Assembly (NCBI GenBank): GCA_013396755.1 | Contig: VWZF01002590.1 | Coordinates: 1,399,603 to 1,463,602, forward strand | Reading direction: 5' to 3' | Origin: Sclerurus mexicanus | Taxonomy: Eukaryota; Chordata; Aves; Passeriformes; Furnariidae | DNA length: 64,000 nt | Part shown: positions 1 to 12,630 of the stretch, piece after piece | Position numbering within the stretch: the first letter of the stretch is position 1 | Layout of the letters: the number at the start of each line of letters is the position of its first letter | Made by a program: the position numbers and the translations under genes | Notes under the pieces: generated by a model | Databases searched by the model: none | Seen by the model: the letters and a program-made list of their open reading frames with translations, nothing else | Told to the model about the DNA's origin: nothing

Positions 1-17
1 GGGGGAGCCCGGCGGAG

Positions 18-452
18 CGGGGTCATCCTTGGAGAGGGTGGAAGGGCGGGTGTTGTGCTGTGTAAGGCACAGAAACGGGTCCGGGTGAGCCGGTGTAGGT
101 ACGTAAGTCACAGTCGCGCGTAGCGTTTCCTTCTGGAGGTGGTGGTTGTATGTGCTAAAAAAACACGTGGACGCGAAAAAGATGTAATGCAAGTGGACGT
201 CTCATGGAACTTGGGGGTGTCGAGGCGAAATAAANCGGGGTCATCCTTGGAGAGGGTGGAAGGGCGGGTGTTGTGCTGTGTAAGGCACAGAAACGGGTCC
301 GGGTGAGCCGGTGTAGGTACGTAAGTCACAGTCGCGCGTAGCGTTTCCTTCTGGAGGTGGTGGTTGTATGTGCTAAAAAAACACGTGGACGCGAAAAAGA
401 TGTAATGCAAGTGGACGTCTCATGGAACTTGGGGGTGTCGAGGCGAAATAAA
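18..452. repeat. Exact 217-bp direct duplication separated by one N
   Basis: Bases 18-234 and 236-452 read identically by eye, with a constant offset of 218, and the only base between them is an N at 235. A perfect repeat abutting an ambiguous base is the usual mark of two overlapping contig ends placed side by side instead of merged, so I read this as an assembly artefact rather than a biological tandem repeat. Each copy contains a strong 5' splice-site-like GTAAGT (103-108 and 321-326), a weaker GTGAGC (84-89 and 302-307) and a CACGTG E-box (164-169 and 382-387). This block is probably the non-coding first exon and start of intron 1 of HSP90AA1, so the duplication affects how the 5' end of that gene is annotated. 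Confidence 0.9.
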
Positions 453-848
453 GGTCTTACGTTAATTTCTAAAATAACGGAGGGGAGAGGAAAAGCCCTG
501 TGTTACCCTAAGTGGTGTAAATTAAAGTGAACGTCAAGCAAGCCTCTAGTTAGTGTTTTGCATTGAGTCTCTGCGTTCCTTAAAATGCCTGAATTTTTAC
601 TGTCTGGAAATAAGATCTGGGGAGGGTTTTGGTTCTTTTATTTCTGCCCCTCTGGTGCTGAAACCGCGTGGCTGAAATACTCCATCTTGGAAATTAGATC
701 CGGGGAGTGGTTTTTTTCCTTCATTCGTCTAGTGGTGAAACCACGTGGTTGAAATACTTTATTTCAGCATGCCATTATGGCTGCCTGCAAGGGAATGTGT
801 GTGCCAAGCTATTCCGGGATTGAATTTCACCTCCCACTCTCCTCACAG
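453..848 (+). promoter_or_regulatory. HSP90AA1: HSP90AA1 presumed intron 1 / 5' leader region
   Basis: Vertebrate HSP90AA1 has a non-coding first exon followed by an intron that ends just before the initiator ATG. Here a strong acceptor (pyrimidine tract CACCTCCCACTCTCCTCACAG) ends at 848, immediately before the ATG. A plausible first-exon donor GTAAGT is at 321-326, and again at 103-108 in the duplicate. I see no clear paired heat-shock element in this stretch. The core promoter probably lies to the left of the window. Exact 5' UTR boundaries are inference. Confidence 0.5.
606..768 (+). repeat. Imperfect ~82-bp direct repeat upstream of the HSP90AA1 start codon
   Basis: Two diverged copies sit head to tail, roughly 606-688 and 689-768. 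Both begin GGAAAT(A/T)AGATC(T/C)GGGGAG, carry a T-rich stretch, then GGTG(C)TGAAACC(G/A)CGTGG(C/T)TGAAATACT. Unlike the duplication at the window edge, these copies differ at many positions, so this is a real older duplication. The second copy has a CACGTG E-box at 742-747, which is CGCGTG in the first. The segment lies in the presumed intron 1 or promoter-proximal region of HSP90AA1. Its second copy ends in TTTATTTCAG, which could act as a 3' splice site. Confidence 0.75.
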
Positions 849-3800
849 ATGCCGGAAGCTGTGCAAACTCAAGACCAACCAATGGAGGAGGAGGTGGAGA
901 CTTTTGCCTTCCAGGCGGAGATTGCTCAGTTGATGTCTTTGATTATCAACACTTTCTATTCCAACAAGGAAATCTTTCTCCGGGAGCTGATCTCCAATTC
1001 CTCAGATGTAAGTACCTGAACTCCAGTCTGATTCATTATGCCAATAGGGCTACTGAAAATTTTAGGATTAGTCAGGGAATGTTAAAGACTGCGTGTTCTC
1101 TTACAGGCTCTGGACAAGATCAGGTATGAGAGCTTGACTGACCCAAGCAAGCTGGATTCTGGAAAAGAGCTGAAAATTAACCTGATTCCAAACAAGCATG
1201 ACCGCACTCTAACCATTGTGGATACCGGCATTGGGATGACCAAAGCTGACCTGGTCAACAACCTTGGTACCATTGCCAAGTCTGGCACCAAGGCTTTCAT
1301 GGAAGCCCTGCAGGCCGGGGCCGATATTTCCATGATTGGTCAGTTCGGTGTTGGCTTCTACTCTGCCTACCTGGTTGCGGAAAAAGTGACAGTGATCACC
1401 AAGCACAATGATGATGAGCAATATGCGTGGGAGTCCTCAGCTGGAGGGTCTTTCACTGTCAGACTGGATAATGGTGAGTATTATGTGTTCTGCTTTGTGA
1501 AGATTCCTGACAATGGCACCTGCTCAGTGCCTTGGGTAGTACCAGTCATGTATCATGCCAGGCACAGGCCCAGCTAATCCATCACCGTTTGAGGTAATTT
1601 TATATGTAAAGAAATGCCTAAGTAAAAGGTCCATTATATGAAGAAGATTTAAGTGTTCAAAGCTTGCACATGGAAGTATTTCAGTAGATTTCACAATTCC
1701 TCTATATGCAGAATCTCTAAATAACCCATGAACCAGACCACTGAATGTCTCCCTAAGCTTACTTGAAAGACTTCAATAGGTATGGTAAGCTTGAGAAAGT
1801 ATTGGCTAAGGCTGTTTCTGTACACAAAGCTTTGTTTTCCCAGTGATGGAAAAATGAGCAACAGTAGTTTCTTTGTAAAGAATTCATTGGCCTACTATGC
1901 TGCATCAAAATAAAACCTGTAAACTCCATTTCAGGTGAACCTCTGGGCCGTGGAACAAAAGTCATCCTGCATCTTAAAGAAGATCAAACTGAATACCTGG
2001 AAGAACGGCGAATCAAGGAAATTGTGAAGAAGCATTCCCAGTTCATCGGCTACCCTATTACACTCTTTGTATGTATCATTTTTGAGTCTAAACGAGAATT
2101 ACCACTTTGCAACATTTAAATTTGTTTAATATAAGAACGAGCAGTCGATTTGTATTTTGGTAGTTGCAGTTCTCTCATGTTACGTAAAGGCAGCTCTGGG
2201 GAAGTGGAGTTCTGTTAATTACAGATGCATTTCAAAGAACTAGGTAAAAAAAATTGGGTTTTCCAAGCCATTAGTGTATCTGTTTCCAAACCATTAACTA
2301 CATCTTGCTGTATTGTAATAAAAGTAAACAGCAAGAAGTGTATCACATGAGCACATGGAAACAAAATACATTTGTGTCTCAGCACTGAGAATGGTGGTCC
2401 TTTGTGTCCAGGAGGAAAGCTTGATGCCACTGTGTTGCAGTTCTTGTTTAGCTCTGTGAGACTGTGAGGGATACCTTAGAAGGGTTGATTATTCAACTTA
2501 ACAGCTTTCTTAGTTCAACTGCTGATGTTTCTCATAGGTGGAGAAAGAACGTGATAAGGAAGTGAGTGATGATGAGGCTGAGGAAAAGGAAGAGGAAAAA
2601 GAAGAGAAGGAGGAAAAGACAGAAGATAAACCAGAGATTGAGGATGTTGGCTCTGATGAGGAAGAAGAGAAGAAGGATGGAGACAAGAAGAAGAAAAAGA
2701 AGATTAAGGAGAAGTACATTGACCAGGAAGAGCTCAACAAGACCAAGCCCATTTGGACCAGGAACCCAGATGATATAACTAATGAGGAATATGGAGAATT
2801 CTACAAGAGTCTGACTAATGACTGGGAAGACCACCTGGCTGTGAAAGTAAGTTTTCATTTACAGGCACAATTACAGTTACTCTGTGGATATACTATTAAT
2901 GTACAGCACTGTATCTGGAAACTTGTTAACCACGCTGCTGCACTCTGATCTCTTGTCCATGGGCTACAGGTAATGTCCAAGGCTGTGATAATGTGACTAG
3001 AATCTACAGTCAGTCAGTGCAGATGCCATGTCCGCTTGAAAGATACAGATAGTTAACTTGGGTTTGTAGCTCAGTGTGTTTATCTGAAATCTCCAGTGGT
3101 TGCCATTTGTGTTCGCTTTTGAAGATTGGTTCCAGTGGGAACCATGCAAGTTGACTAATACGATCATTTTGCTTTCTCACAGCACTTCTCTGTGGAAGGG
3201 CAGTTGGAATTCAGGGCTCTCCTGTTTGTCCCACGGCGTGCACCCTTCGATCTGTTTGAAAACAGGAAGAAGAAGAACAACATCAAGCTGTATGTGCGCA
3301 GAGTTTTCATCATGGACAACTGCGAGGAACTGATCCCTGAGTATCTGAGTGAGTATAATTTGGGGAAAACGTTGCCTGAAATGTTAAGGAAACTGCATAG
3401 CTTGTGGTTTCCTTTTGTATTTAAAGAAATTTGGGAGTGGGGGAGGGTTTGAGTCCTAAACAGCTGATGAAGTATCTGAGGAATTGAAAGTGCTGCTTAG
3501 TTCATGTTACCCAGAATTCTGTAGAAACCATTATTTTAAGTAGGCGGAGCCACTTAAGTAGTGACTGTTAAGTAGTGACAAAGGTAATTCTGTAATTTTC
3601 CAGATTTCATGAGAGGTGTGGTAGACTCTGAGGATTTACCTCTGAATATTTCTCGTGAGATGCTGCAGCAAAGCAAGATCTTGAAAGTGATCCGGAAGAA
3701 CTTGGTGAAGAAGTGCTTGGAACTTTTCACTGAGTTGGCTGAAGACAAGGAGAACTACAAGAAGTTTTATGAGCAGTTCTCCAAGAACATCAAGGTTTGT

Positions 3801-5402
3801 AGTCTCTCTGCTTAGCAACACTGACGCTGGCAGCTGCAGATCCTTGTTAGGCCTGAACTACTGCAGTGTAGTATTTACATCAAGAAACCATTTAGTAATG
3901 TTCTTTTTCTTCTGTAGCTTGGCATTCATGAGGACTCTCAGAACCGCAAGAAGCTCTCAGAATTGCTGAGGTACTACACATCTGCATCTGGTGATGAAAT
4001 GGTTTCCCTGAAGGATTACTGCACTCGGATGAAGGAAAACCAGAAGCATGTCTACTACATTACTGGTGAGTTGGGAACTGGTGTGTAAGTGCCGGTACAG
4101 ATACACATCCCTAAAAAGCAATCCTGTAAGTGCTGTTACAGGGCTTAGCAGGAATAGGAAACATCCCTTATCTGGCATCCCAGGAAATGCAAATTCACTT
4201 CCAAACCAGGGAAAAGTGTTAGAAGCTGGGGTGCGAGTTCAAAAGGCTTGAGTCTCCTCAGACTCAGCTCCTTTTTCTCTCCCCCCACCGTGGTAGGTAC
4301 ATGCAGGACCACAGATGTTGCATAGGTTCATCAGAAAACAAAAAAGCTGCTGTGTTAATGCTGAGCCTGAACTGTGGTGTCCTTGTTTCTTGCAGGTGAG
4401 ACAAAGGATCAGGTGGCCAACTCGGCTTTCGTGGAGCGTCTTCGCAAACATGGGCTGGAAGTGATCTACATGATTGAGCCCATTGATGAATACTGCGTTC
4501 AGCAGCTGAAGGAATTCGAAGGCAAGACCCTGGTTTCTGTAACAAAAGAGGGTCTGGAGCTTCCAGAAGATGAGGAAGAGAAAAAGAAGCAGGAGGAGAA
4601 GAAAGCCAAATTTGAAAACCTTTGCAAAATAATGAAAGATATCCTTGAAAAGAAAGTAGAAAAGGTAAATAGTAGTAGTCTGTCTGTATGTAACAAATTC
4701 TGACATCTGAAGGAACTTGGAATAGAATTGTACTTGTTACTGTGTTTAAATTACGAATTTGGTTTTGTATTCCCTTTTTAGGTGGTTGTGTCCAATCGTT
4801 TAGTTACTTCTCCATGCTGCATTGTAACAAGTACATATGGCTGGACTGCCAATATGGAGAGGATCATGAAGGCGCAGGCATTAAGGGACAACTCCACGAT
4901 GGGATACATGGCAGCAAAGAAACACCTGGAGATTAATCCTGATCATTCCATCATTGAAACACTGAGGCAGAAAGCAGAGGCTGATAAGAATGACAAGTCT
5001 GTGAAGGATCTTGTCATCCTGCTGTATGAGACAGCACTGCTGTCCTCTGGCTTCAGCTTAGAAGACCCTCAGACACATGCCAACCGCATTTATAGAATGA
5101 TCAAACTTGGTCTGGGTGAGTTACAAGTCTGTCCTGGCTCCAGTAAATTCTGGGTATGATGACACATGCCTTCAGGGTGTATTGTCTAGAGATGTGTTGA
5201 AAGGGGGGAACTCTCAGATAGTTGAAGTGCTGTGGGAAACACAGGTTTGAGCTGTGCCATCAGCATTAATGGTTGGTGTGTTCCCTGCACAGGCATCGAT
5301 GAAGATGACACTGCTGCAGAAGAAGCTAGTCCAGCAGTCACCGAGGAGATGCCGCCTCTTGAAGGAGATGATGACACATCACGCATGGAGGAGGTGGATT
5401 AA
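849..5402 (+). CDS. HSP90AA1: Heat shock protein HSP 90-alpha, ten coding exons
   Basis: Cytosolic ATP-dependent chaperone that folds kinases, steroid receptors and other clients as a dimer with co-chaperones. Coding exons are 849-1007, 1107-1473, 1935-2068, 2538-2846, 3183-3348, 3604-3794, 3918-4065, 4396-4664, 4782-5115 and 5293-5402. All have GT-AG borders and matching phases, totalling 2187 bases or 728 residues. The GHKL ATPase domain (about 1-230) shows [19 protein letters not shown] and [13 protein letters not shown]. The acidic/lysine charged linker (about 231-280) lies in the fourth coding exon. The middle domain includes [11 protein letters not shown]. The C-terminal dimerisation domain ends in MEEVD, which docks TPR co-chaperones. 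The start is the ATG directly after the pyrimidine-rich acceptor at 848. Assignment to alpha rather than beta rests on the overall sequence and on the adjacent DYNC1H1. No break or missing catalytic residue is seen. Confidence 0.98.
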
Positions 5403-6040
5403 ACCCGTTTACAGGAACTCATGAATGTTTCCTTGGCTAATACGAATAAGTTATATTTTGTATATTATGAATGTTACCTGCCAAAAAAAAAAAATCTTTG
5501 ACACTTTGTCTGCATTCCCTCTTTATATTTATTTTCAAAGATGTTCTACCTTTATTTTTGTTACATTGCTTTTTCAGCTGATGTGAGATACAAATGCCAT
5601 TGAGGGAATATTTTCTTTAACACTGTACAACCCTAAACAGGCAAGTAAGGAGTAGTGATTTTTGTCTGTATTAGCTGGTTGCAGGTGGCAGGGTTTTTGA
5701 CTTATTCTTAATTGCCAGAAATGTGGGAAAGAAGTAAAGAAGATTGGATGACATCAGGATGTTCAAGTTTGTTTAGTGTTCTACAGCTCTTCAACTCTTG
5801 TCTAACATACAGTACCTAGTAACTAGGTATCTAGGAGAGCTGGAATTCTTCGGGAAGCTTTAACCCTTCTGCTCCTAACAAGTTCTTGATGTTTAAAGTT
5901 GTTTTTTATACTGTTCAAGGATTCTGGATTGCACTCTACCATAGAATAGAATCCACTGTAAATCTCTATTGTGACTTATGCAACTCTGCATGTACAGTTC
6001 AAACCTAGAACTGTAAGAATAAAAGTGTTAAGAATTGAGT
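5403..6040 (+). other. HSP90AA1: HSP90AA1 3' UTR with polyadenylation signal
   Basis: The TAA stop at 5400-5402 is followed by about 630 bases of A/T-rich UTR, including an A-run at about 5482-5495. A canonical AATAAA is at 6018-6023, followed by a GT-rich stretch (GTTGTGTCACTGAGTTGTCTGTT) typical of the downstream cleavage element. No better signal lies earlier in the UTR. Confidence 0.8.
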
Positions 6041-9000
6041 TGTGTCACTGAGTTGTCTGTTAACACTGAAACAAAATCTGCTCAGTCCATGCCCAGCATC
6101 AGTTGCTGCTTCAGGTCCTGAGCAGCAGCTGCTGCTGTCCTGTCACATGTATTAACAGCACGTGCTGGGCAGTCAGTCCCACTGCAAACCAAACCAGTAC
6201 CACATCAAAGCAAAAAGTTTTAATTAGCAGCTTGACAATTTCAAGCTCTGAAAAAGCAGTGATTGCCCTTACATTGAGTTTAATTTGATACTCCAGCAAT
6301 TGTTTTGAAGTCTTGGCCAATGGCTCTCCAAACCTGATGCACTGTGCTGCATGGAGGTGATGAAGTTTTGGCATGAGAAGCCACATGGTTGCACATCACC
6401 CAGCCTACTTGGAGACCACTTGGCTTTGGAAGGAGGAGTAGTAAAATAGTAAGTTCTTAGTATGTAGCTTCACCAGTTTGCCCTTTATGTTACATCTGGT
6501 CTTCACAAGTGGGAGTTACTGAACTTCATAGGGAGGGAGGAGGGGGTGGGTAGCAGTGAGTTCTGAGTATCTTGTCCTGCTCTTGTATAAACCTTGATCC
6601 AGTTTCCTGTTCCTTTCTGTTCTTTGTGGTACTTGAGCTCTCGGTGCAAAAGAATTCATGTACAATGGGGAGGTGACTTTTTTGTCATAAGGTGTTAGAG
6701 AAGTTCTAGTGGTATTTCACAGGTACCCAAAAACCTATTGCAGAAGTTCTGGCTTCCTAAGGAGACTGTCAGAGCAGCACTTGGTGGGAGGGGCCAGTCC
6801 CTGTCCTAGGCATAGGAGGGAGCAGTGGATACACCAATGCGGATTTGGTAGCTGGTGAGTTCAGTGGCCTTGGGCCAGTTGCTTCATGTAGTGTTTGCCT
6901 GCCACTGTACTAGACTGATGTGCTCACATAGTTGCAAGAAATTCTGTATTCTTCAGAATGAAACTCGGGATTCAATATGAAAATAAAAACTGCTTCACTA
7001 CTGCTTGCAGAATTGCTGAAGTCGTACTGACCTTGAAGGCTTGTTTCTCCATGTCGGCTGCCCCACTGAAACTGCTGTGTTCTTTAGACCATACTTGTGT
7101 TGGATCAAGTTACTCTTGAATAGGGAGATACAGTAAGAACAAAGAGCAAATAGATGCCCCTTGCCTTGGATGGATCAGAATGTCAGTTTCTGCAATGAAA
7201 CCTGCATTTAAAAACATTTTTCTCCCACAGTTTCCACTGCTTTACACATTCACATATCCAAATTGTCACAGAGCTTGTTCCAGCTCTTCGTCACTGAAGA
7301 TGTAAGTAACTACAGGTGAGTCATTTGTCTTCCACACCTCACATTCTGTGTCATGACCTGCATTGTCCAAAATCACTTCGAATTATGGGCATAAAGTGCA
7401 GAAGAGGTTGGTGCTTGCCCTGCCAGTGAAAGTCAGGAGCACTGCCAAAACACAGACATAATTTTCTTGGACAGCGAGGCAGGAGTTCCCCCACAGCCCT
7501 GCTTGGGGCCTGGGTGAGAAGTGCTTGTACTTGAGTCGTGTGCCTTGTCAGGAGCTGTTCTGGTTTCACAGCACAGCCGGGGTGAGATTTCCTTCATGTG
7601 TTCCATTACCAGCTCTTGACATAGCAAAGAATATGCTGCTGTCACAGTAACAAATAGGACATCTAACCAGGTACAGTGAGTGGAGTTGCAGAGCTATAAC
7701 CCTGCGTGCACTAGCAGTGACTTGCAGTTTGGTGTGTGGATGGTGGAAGCAATGATCAGGAGGAAAACGCTTCTGCTGAAGTGATGCTCATGGGAGGGCT
7801 GATTTCAGCCTTCTTTAGGCAATTGCTTCAAGGCCTCATTGTCTGAAGTTCTGTTTCAGTAGTATAGTACCAAAAAAAGAAGCAGGTGGGTTCTAAGGTA
7901 TGTGTGACTTGTGACTACAATCTATTTTATGAGATCTTTTATAATGTGCAAAAAAAAAAAAAGGTGAAAATATCTTCCAATTAGTATGTTGGCCTGAAAA
8001 ATTTACAGAGACAAAAGATTCTAAAGACAGACTTTTTGCCTTGGTCACTGAATTTGTGACTTTACCTCCCTTGAAAACTAATTTACCTTTTGGAGAAGAA
8101 TTCAGGTGAACCATAGGGGTTATCTCCAGTGTTTCTTGCCCTGAGAATGTTTTGGTGTTTCGAGTTACTTTCTGCATTAGACTGAGCAGCCAGACTGTAG
8201 ATGATGTGCAAAGGACACAATGACAGCGGGTTTTGCTTTGGCACAGAGTGCAGAGCTCCCCTCATTTCTGACATTTTTGCTGAAATACATTTTAGGAAGT
8301 GGGGACACAATTACCAAAAATTCTCACGTACCTGTTTGAGCAGTTCATGGTATTCTCTTCTCACATTTTGTACCATTTTAAGAGTAGATGGACGTGTTGC
8401 AGAGCACCACAGCGGAGTTCAGGAAAGGCTGAGTGCCCTACTAATGACTTCAGGGCTCTTTGACCCTGCGGGAGACACTCGGTGCAGCCAGTGCTGTTTG
8501 GACCTCACAAGGTCATTTCTTCTAAGCAGAAACACACAACAAAGCTCAGCAAAGGGTTATGTACTGATAGTAAAATGTTTCTCCCTGTTTGAGCTGCAGG
8601 ACAGTGGAGCCAAGCGCTCTGAATATGTGATTACAGTAACACTGGCACAGCTTGGATGCTGAATTCAGAGGTACTTGATGCTGCTGCTCTCTCTGGAAGG
8701 AACCCCACTCCGTAGGTGACTTTGGATTTTTGAGGCTTGGGAGCTGCAGTGCTGGTGTCTGTGTTGCTCTAGGAAAAGGCTCCCAGCACTGTGTGCTGAA
8801 CTGTCTGAAATTTGGATGGCAGCAGCAGACAAAAATGGCTTTCTTTGTCCTGGAAATAGCAAGTCAATTGAACCAAATGGGTTCCTAAATGTAACAAGAA
8901 AAGGAGCAGAAAAAATACAAGTGTAAATTCTGTGCTGTGGTGAATGTGGGAGGGAACTGTATTTGTTTTTGAAACAAAAATGCATCTAGAATGTGCTACT

Positions 9001-12000
9001 GATAGCCCACATAAACACTGCTATTTACAGCATTCACGGACAATTGTGAATCTTGCCAGTGAAGAGTTTTTTCAGGTATTTTGCATTTATTTACTGCTAA
9101 CTATGAAATGTTCAGTCTATCATATTCTTAGTTTGTATTTGGATGTCTTAATTTGACAGCAGAGGCCTTGGCAGTAGATAATTTCTGATGGTCTGCCTGT
9201 GCATAAATAAAACTTCCATCATGTGTTGCCTAATAGTGAAGGCACCCTGAAGAAAGAGTGGCCTGAGTGTCAGAGCTGTACATTTCTAATACTTTGTTAT
9301 GTAGTGATCTTGTTTAAATGTTCTTTGTTTTCAACCAAGCAAACCTTATCTAGGATACATCTGAGTAAGTCATAGTGGACAGCGAAGAGTGATTTCAGAC
9401 AAATACTAGTTTATATTGCAGCAAATGATATAATGAGGAAGAACTGGTGAATAAAGCCACGCTGAGCATGACTGGTCCAAGCAGGAAGGGGATGTGTCAG
9501 AGGAGTGTTCAGTGCCCACAGCAGCAGTGGTGTGAAGACGAGACAGAGATCTGCATTCTTTTGTACCAAGGTGCTGTTTTGATGAGGAAGAGGGGAGTGT
9601 GGGCCAGAGCGTGTTTATCTTCACACTGTCCAGGTTTCTCCCAATTAGAACCCTTAGCCAAGCGTTTCATTATTAGGGCTTTAAAGTGCCCAAGTACAAT
9701 TTCCAAGTATATTTCACTATGTCATTTGTTTCTTGCTTGTTTATGATGGGTTATAAATTATATTGTTGAGTAGTCTTTCTGAATTAGAAAAAAAACATAG
9801 ACCATAACAGTTTTTAAAGCAAAAAACTTCTTTTCTTTCCTGAGGAGAGACCTTTCCATGTACTGTTCCACTAGTTTTTCCTGAAGCAGTATTTAAAAAG
9901 CTGTTGACAAGCTTCCGTTGCAAAGTACAAGTTAGTTTAGAAGATGTATAGAGTGATTTATGAAACTGTAACAGTGATAGTCTCTCCTGCACAGTGCCAT
10001 GAAGTTTGTGCTCTACTTGCTAAGACACTCTCCAGTGTTCCTACTTTGCTCTGGCAGGCAGTTCTGTGCACTGGAAGTCTGCAGGAAACCTCCCACCCAG
10101 ACACTTCTCAGTGATTCTGTTGGTGGGAAGTGGACCTGGCAGCACAGAACTCACCTCACTCATTTGGAATAATTTTATTTTAGTTTTTAGGTGCCCCCCG
10201 TGGTTGCTCAGATGATGGATCACTTCACACATGCTGCAGTGGGAATGGTAGAAAGGAGCTAAACCTGTGCTGATGCACAGCATGCCAGAGGCAGAAGATT
10301 TGGGAGATGTTAGCCTTTTAGAAGATCCATAGTTTACTCTTGCACCTGGAAACAGGTTACAGAGTCCCACAGTGATATTTGTATGGAACTGGAATATTTT
10401 CAAACACCAATGGAAATAATTGGTGAGGAAACAGCTGTTTTTCTATCAGAATCAGAGGAATCATATGAACTGTCTCAGAAATCCAGATCTACTGCAGGCC
10501 TGGATGCTTCAATGCCCTTCACCCGTGGAGATCAAGCCTTCAGGATCTGTGGGATTTCTGGAGAACTCTATTACAACTGCTCTGCTGTTTGACTGTAACT
10601 CTGCTGCCCAGCCCTGCCCAGATGGCTCAGGCAGCAGGTTCAGTGTGTGAACCTTGGCCTCTGCTCACCCTCCCAGTACCATTTCATGTGTAACTCCTCA
10701 CAGACCAACCATTCTCTAGAGCCCGGGCCTGGTTGCCAACAGGTGTTCCCTGTAAAGCATCAGTATCTAATTTTAGGCAGGCTTTTGTGGGAGTAATGAC
10801 TCCCAGCCTGTGTTTGGATGAAGGATGATGGTCATTTGCAGTCATTCAGCTCAGCTGGCACTCCAGGCACTAACACAGAGCTCCTTAGCTCCTACCTCGG
10901 TGGTGGGGGATGTTGAGTGAGACTTTTGGCTGCTCTGTTTTGTTTTGTTTTGAAAATGGTTGGAGAATCTGAAGGGGGGAAATAATCAGCAGATGATCCT
11001 GGTCTGGGTAGAGAAGGTAAGGTGAAAAGGAAGTGTCTGGGAAGGAAAGAGGTATAAGAAGTGACAGGGTTTAGCTCAGCTGGAGGCAGGAGTGGAAGGC
11101 TTGTGGAGTTTGTGAGCTGTTGTCACTGTCACCTCCGCAGGGATTTGTTTCTGGTGCCTTTTCAATGTGACAACACACTGCTGGTTTTAGAGTGAGATGT
11201 TTGTTTTACTAAGGTTTTTATACTCATTTTGAAGTTAACCTAAACCAGTAGTACCATCTGCATTGTGCAGGAAGATGCAAGAAAGCTAGTTACGAAGGAA
11301 ATAACAGGAAGAAAAGGAACGTGAATTGGAGAAAGTAAAAATAGTTCCTCATTTCCTATAAAAAGGATGACAGGAAAGGGAATGGAGATGCAGCCTTTAA
11401 AGGGTCAAATCAGATCTGCTTCTTTGTGAAAAATGGACCTGATTCATAGTTCTCCAATTACTCTGAAAAAATACTATTCCTGGTATTTAAAACCAGCAAA
11501 ATTGTTTTTCCTTTTCTCAGTGAGCACTGGCAGGTAAGGATGGCAGTATCCAAAATGCACAAAATGGATTGTAAGTGATTAAGAAGGATGCTTGGAAAGC
11601 TTTGTGTGTTCAGCCACAACAGCCCTTCCAACACATGGGAGATCATCTGCTCCAGAAAATAGCAGGAAAAAGCACCTTTGAATACCCTCTGCAGGACAGA
11701 GTGGGGTTTCCCTTTGACCATGGACTGTCTTCTGCCAGCCCAAGGGTCTTGTGAAGGAGATGGGGCTACAGAAAAGCAATAGGTGAGAGCAGAGTGGAGC
11801 CTTGCATCTCTGGCCACCAGGCCTTGCAGACTAGATGTGTGTGCATGTCTGTGTATACATGTGCTTTTGAAGTATATGTGTGTGTGTATACAGGGGAATG
11901 CAATGATGAGAGGAGTGCAGGCCTCCTCCACGCAGCTGGCTCTGCTGAAGAGCAGCCTGGATCCTTGCAGTGCCACAAAGTGCTTTCTTTCACAGGAGGG

Positions 12001-12600
12001 CTTTACTCTGTTTATCCTTGTTTCTCTCCCACCCATTTGGAAGGAACAGTTCTCCAGGTGAAGGAGGGTGAGCAGAGCATGTGTGGAGGTGGGGGCTGCC
12101 AGGCCCAGCCTACAAAGCTGGAGGAGGGTGGAGGTGCTGGGACCAGCATGGCCTCAGCTGAGAAGAGGCAGCGGCGGAGGAAGAGGCGTGGGGCTGGGCA
12201 GCCTGTGGAGGGTATGGAAAGGAGGGAGCCCCTGTAACAGAGCCCTAGGGGGAGGGGAGGTGTGAGTGTACAGGGACCGAATTTGGGGGGGGGGGCAACT
12301 GGGATAAAGGGCTGGTTCGTGGCACAGCTTTGCTTTTATCCCTCCCTAGTCTGGCTGGATCTCTTGAGTACAAATATCTTTTTGAGGGCTCAGAAAACCT
12401 GTAGTGCCTTAAAGAAAAGAAAAAAAATTTCACTTTACAAAGTATAAGCTTCTTTTCAAAAAAAAAGGGTTTTTTTTTCATGCTGTATGAAAGACCTGTG
12501 AATGAAGTAATTGTTGTGGTAGAAGGCAGTGGCTGCTTCTTGTTTCTTTTTAAACAGAAGCTGCCTTTGATTGAGAACTTGACACAGACTGTGTGAAAGA
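6041..12600. other. Intergenic stretch, no supported gene
   Basis: About 6.5 kb between the HSP90AA1 poly(A) site and the next gene. Open frames here are short (up to 192 codons), lack splice-consistent partners or recognisable domains, and occur on both strands as expected by chance. The visible structure is low complexity: an A-run near 7950-7962, a TTTTG repeat near 10935-10953, a TG-rich stretch at 11835-11891 and an 11-base G run at 12285-12295. The segment 12060-12300 is richer in G and could be promoter-proximal for the gene that starts near 12.6 kb, but I see no TATA box or defined initiator. Confidence 0.6.
11835..11891. repeat. TG-rich simple repeat
   Basis: Degenerate GT/TA dinucleotide tract reading GTGTGTGCATGTCTGTG and then ATATGTGTGTGTGTATAC. 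It accounts for the His/Thr/Tyr-rich peptides in overlapping open frames on the minus strand. Confidence 0.7.
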
Positions 12601-12630
12601 CTAAACTTTTCTAGCATAAAAGGTGTTGCC

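Noticed and set aside
1474..1577. Continuation of the HSP90AA1 frame past 1473
   Set aside because: The exon ends at a GTGAGT donor and the conserved protein continues at 1935. The extra residues are intron.
2510..2858. Phe/Leu/Ser-rich open frames antisense to HSP90AA1
   Set aside because: They are the reverse reading of the GAA/AAG-rich charged linker exon. The real coding strand is certain from the HSP90 sequence.
8201..8662. 153-codon open frame on the + strand
   Set aside because: No domain, no repeat family I recognise, no splice partner and no polyadenylation context. Treated as chance.
11458..12036. 192-codon open frame on the minus strand in the intergenic region
   Set aside because: It overlaps a TG simple repeat, has no recognisable domain, and no splice or promoter context. 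Length is compatible with chance in a 6.5-kb GC-moderate stretch.
12150..12237. Short Arg-rich frame as a possible first exon of the unrecognised gene
   Set aside because: No donor site in a matching phase leads to 12615 or 13378, and the initiator at 12631 is sufficient.
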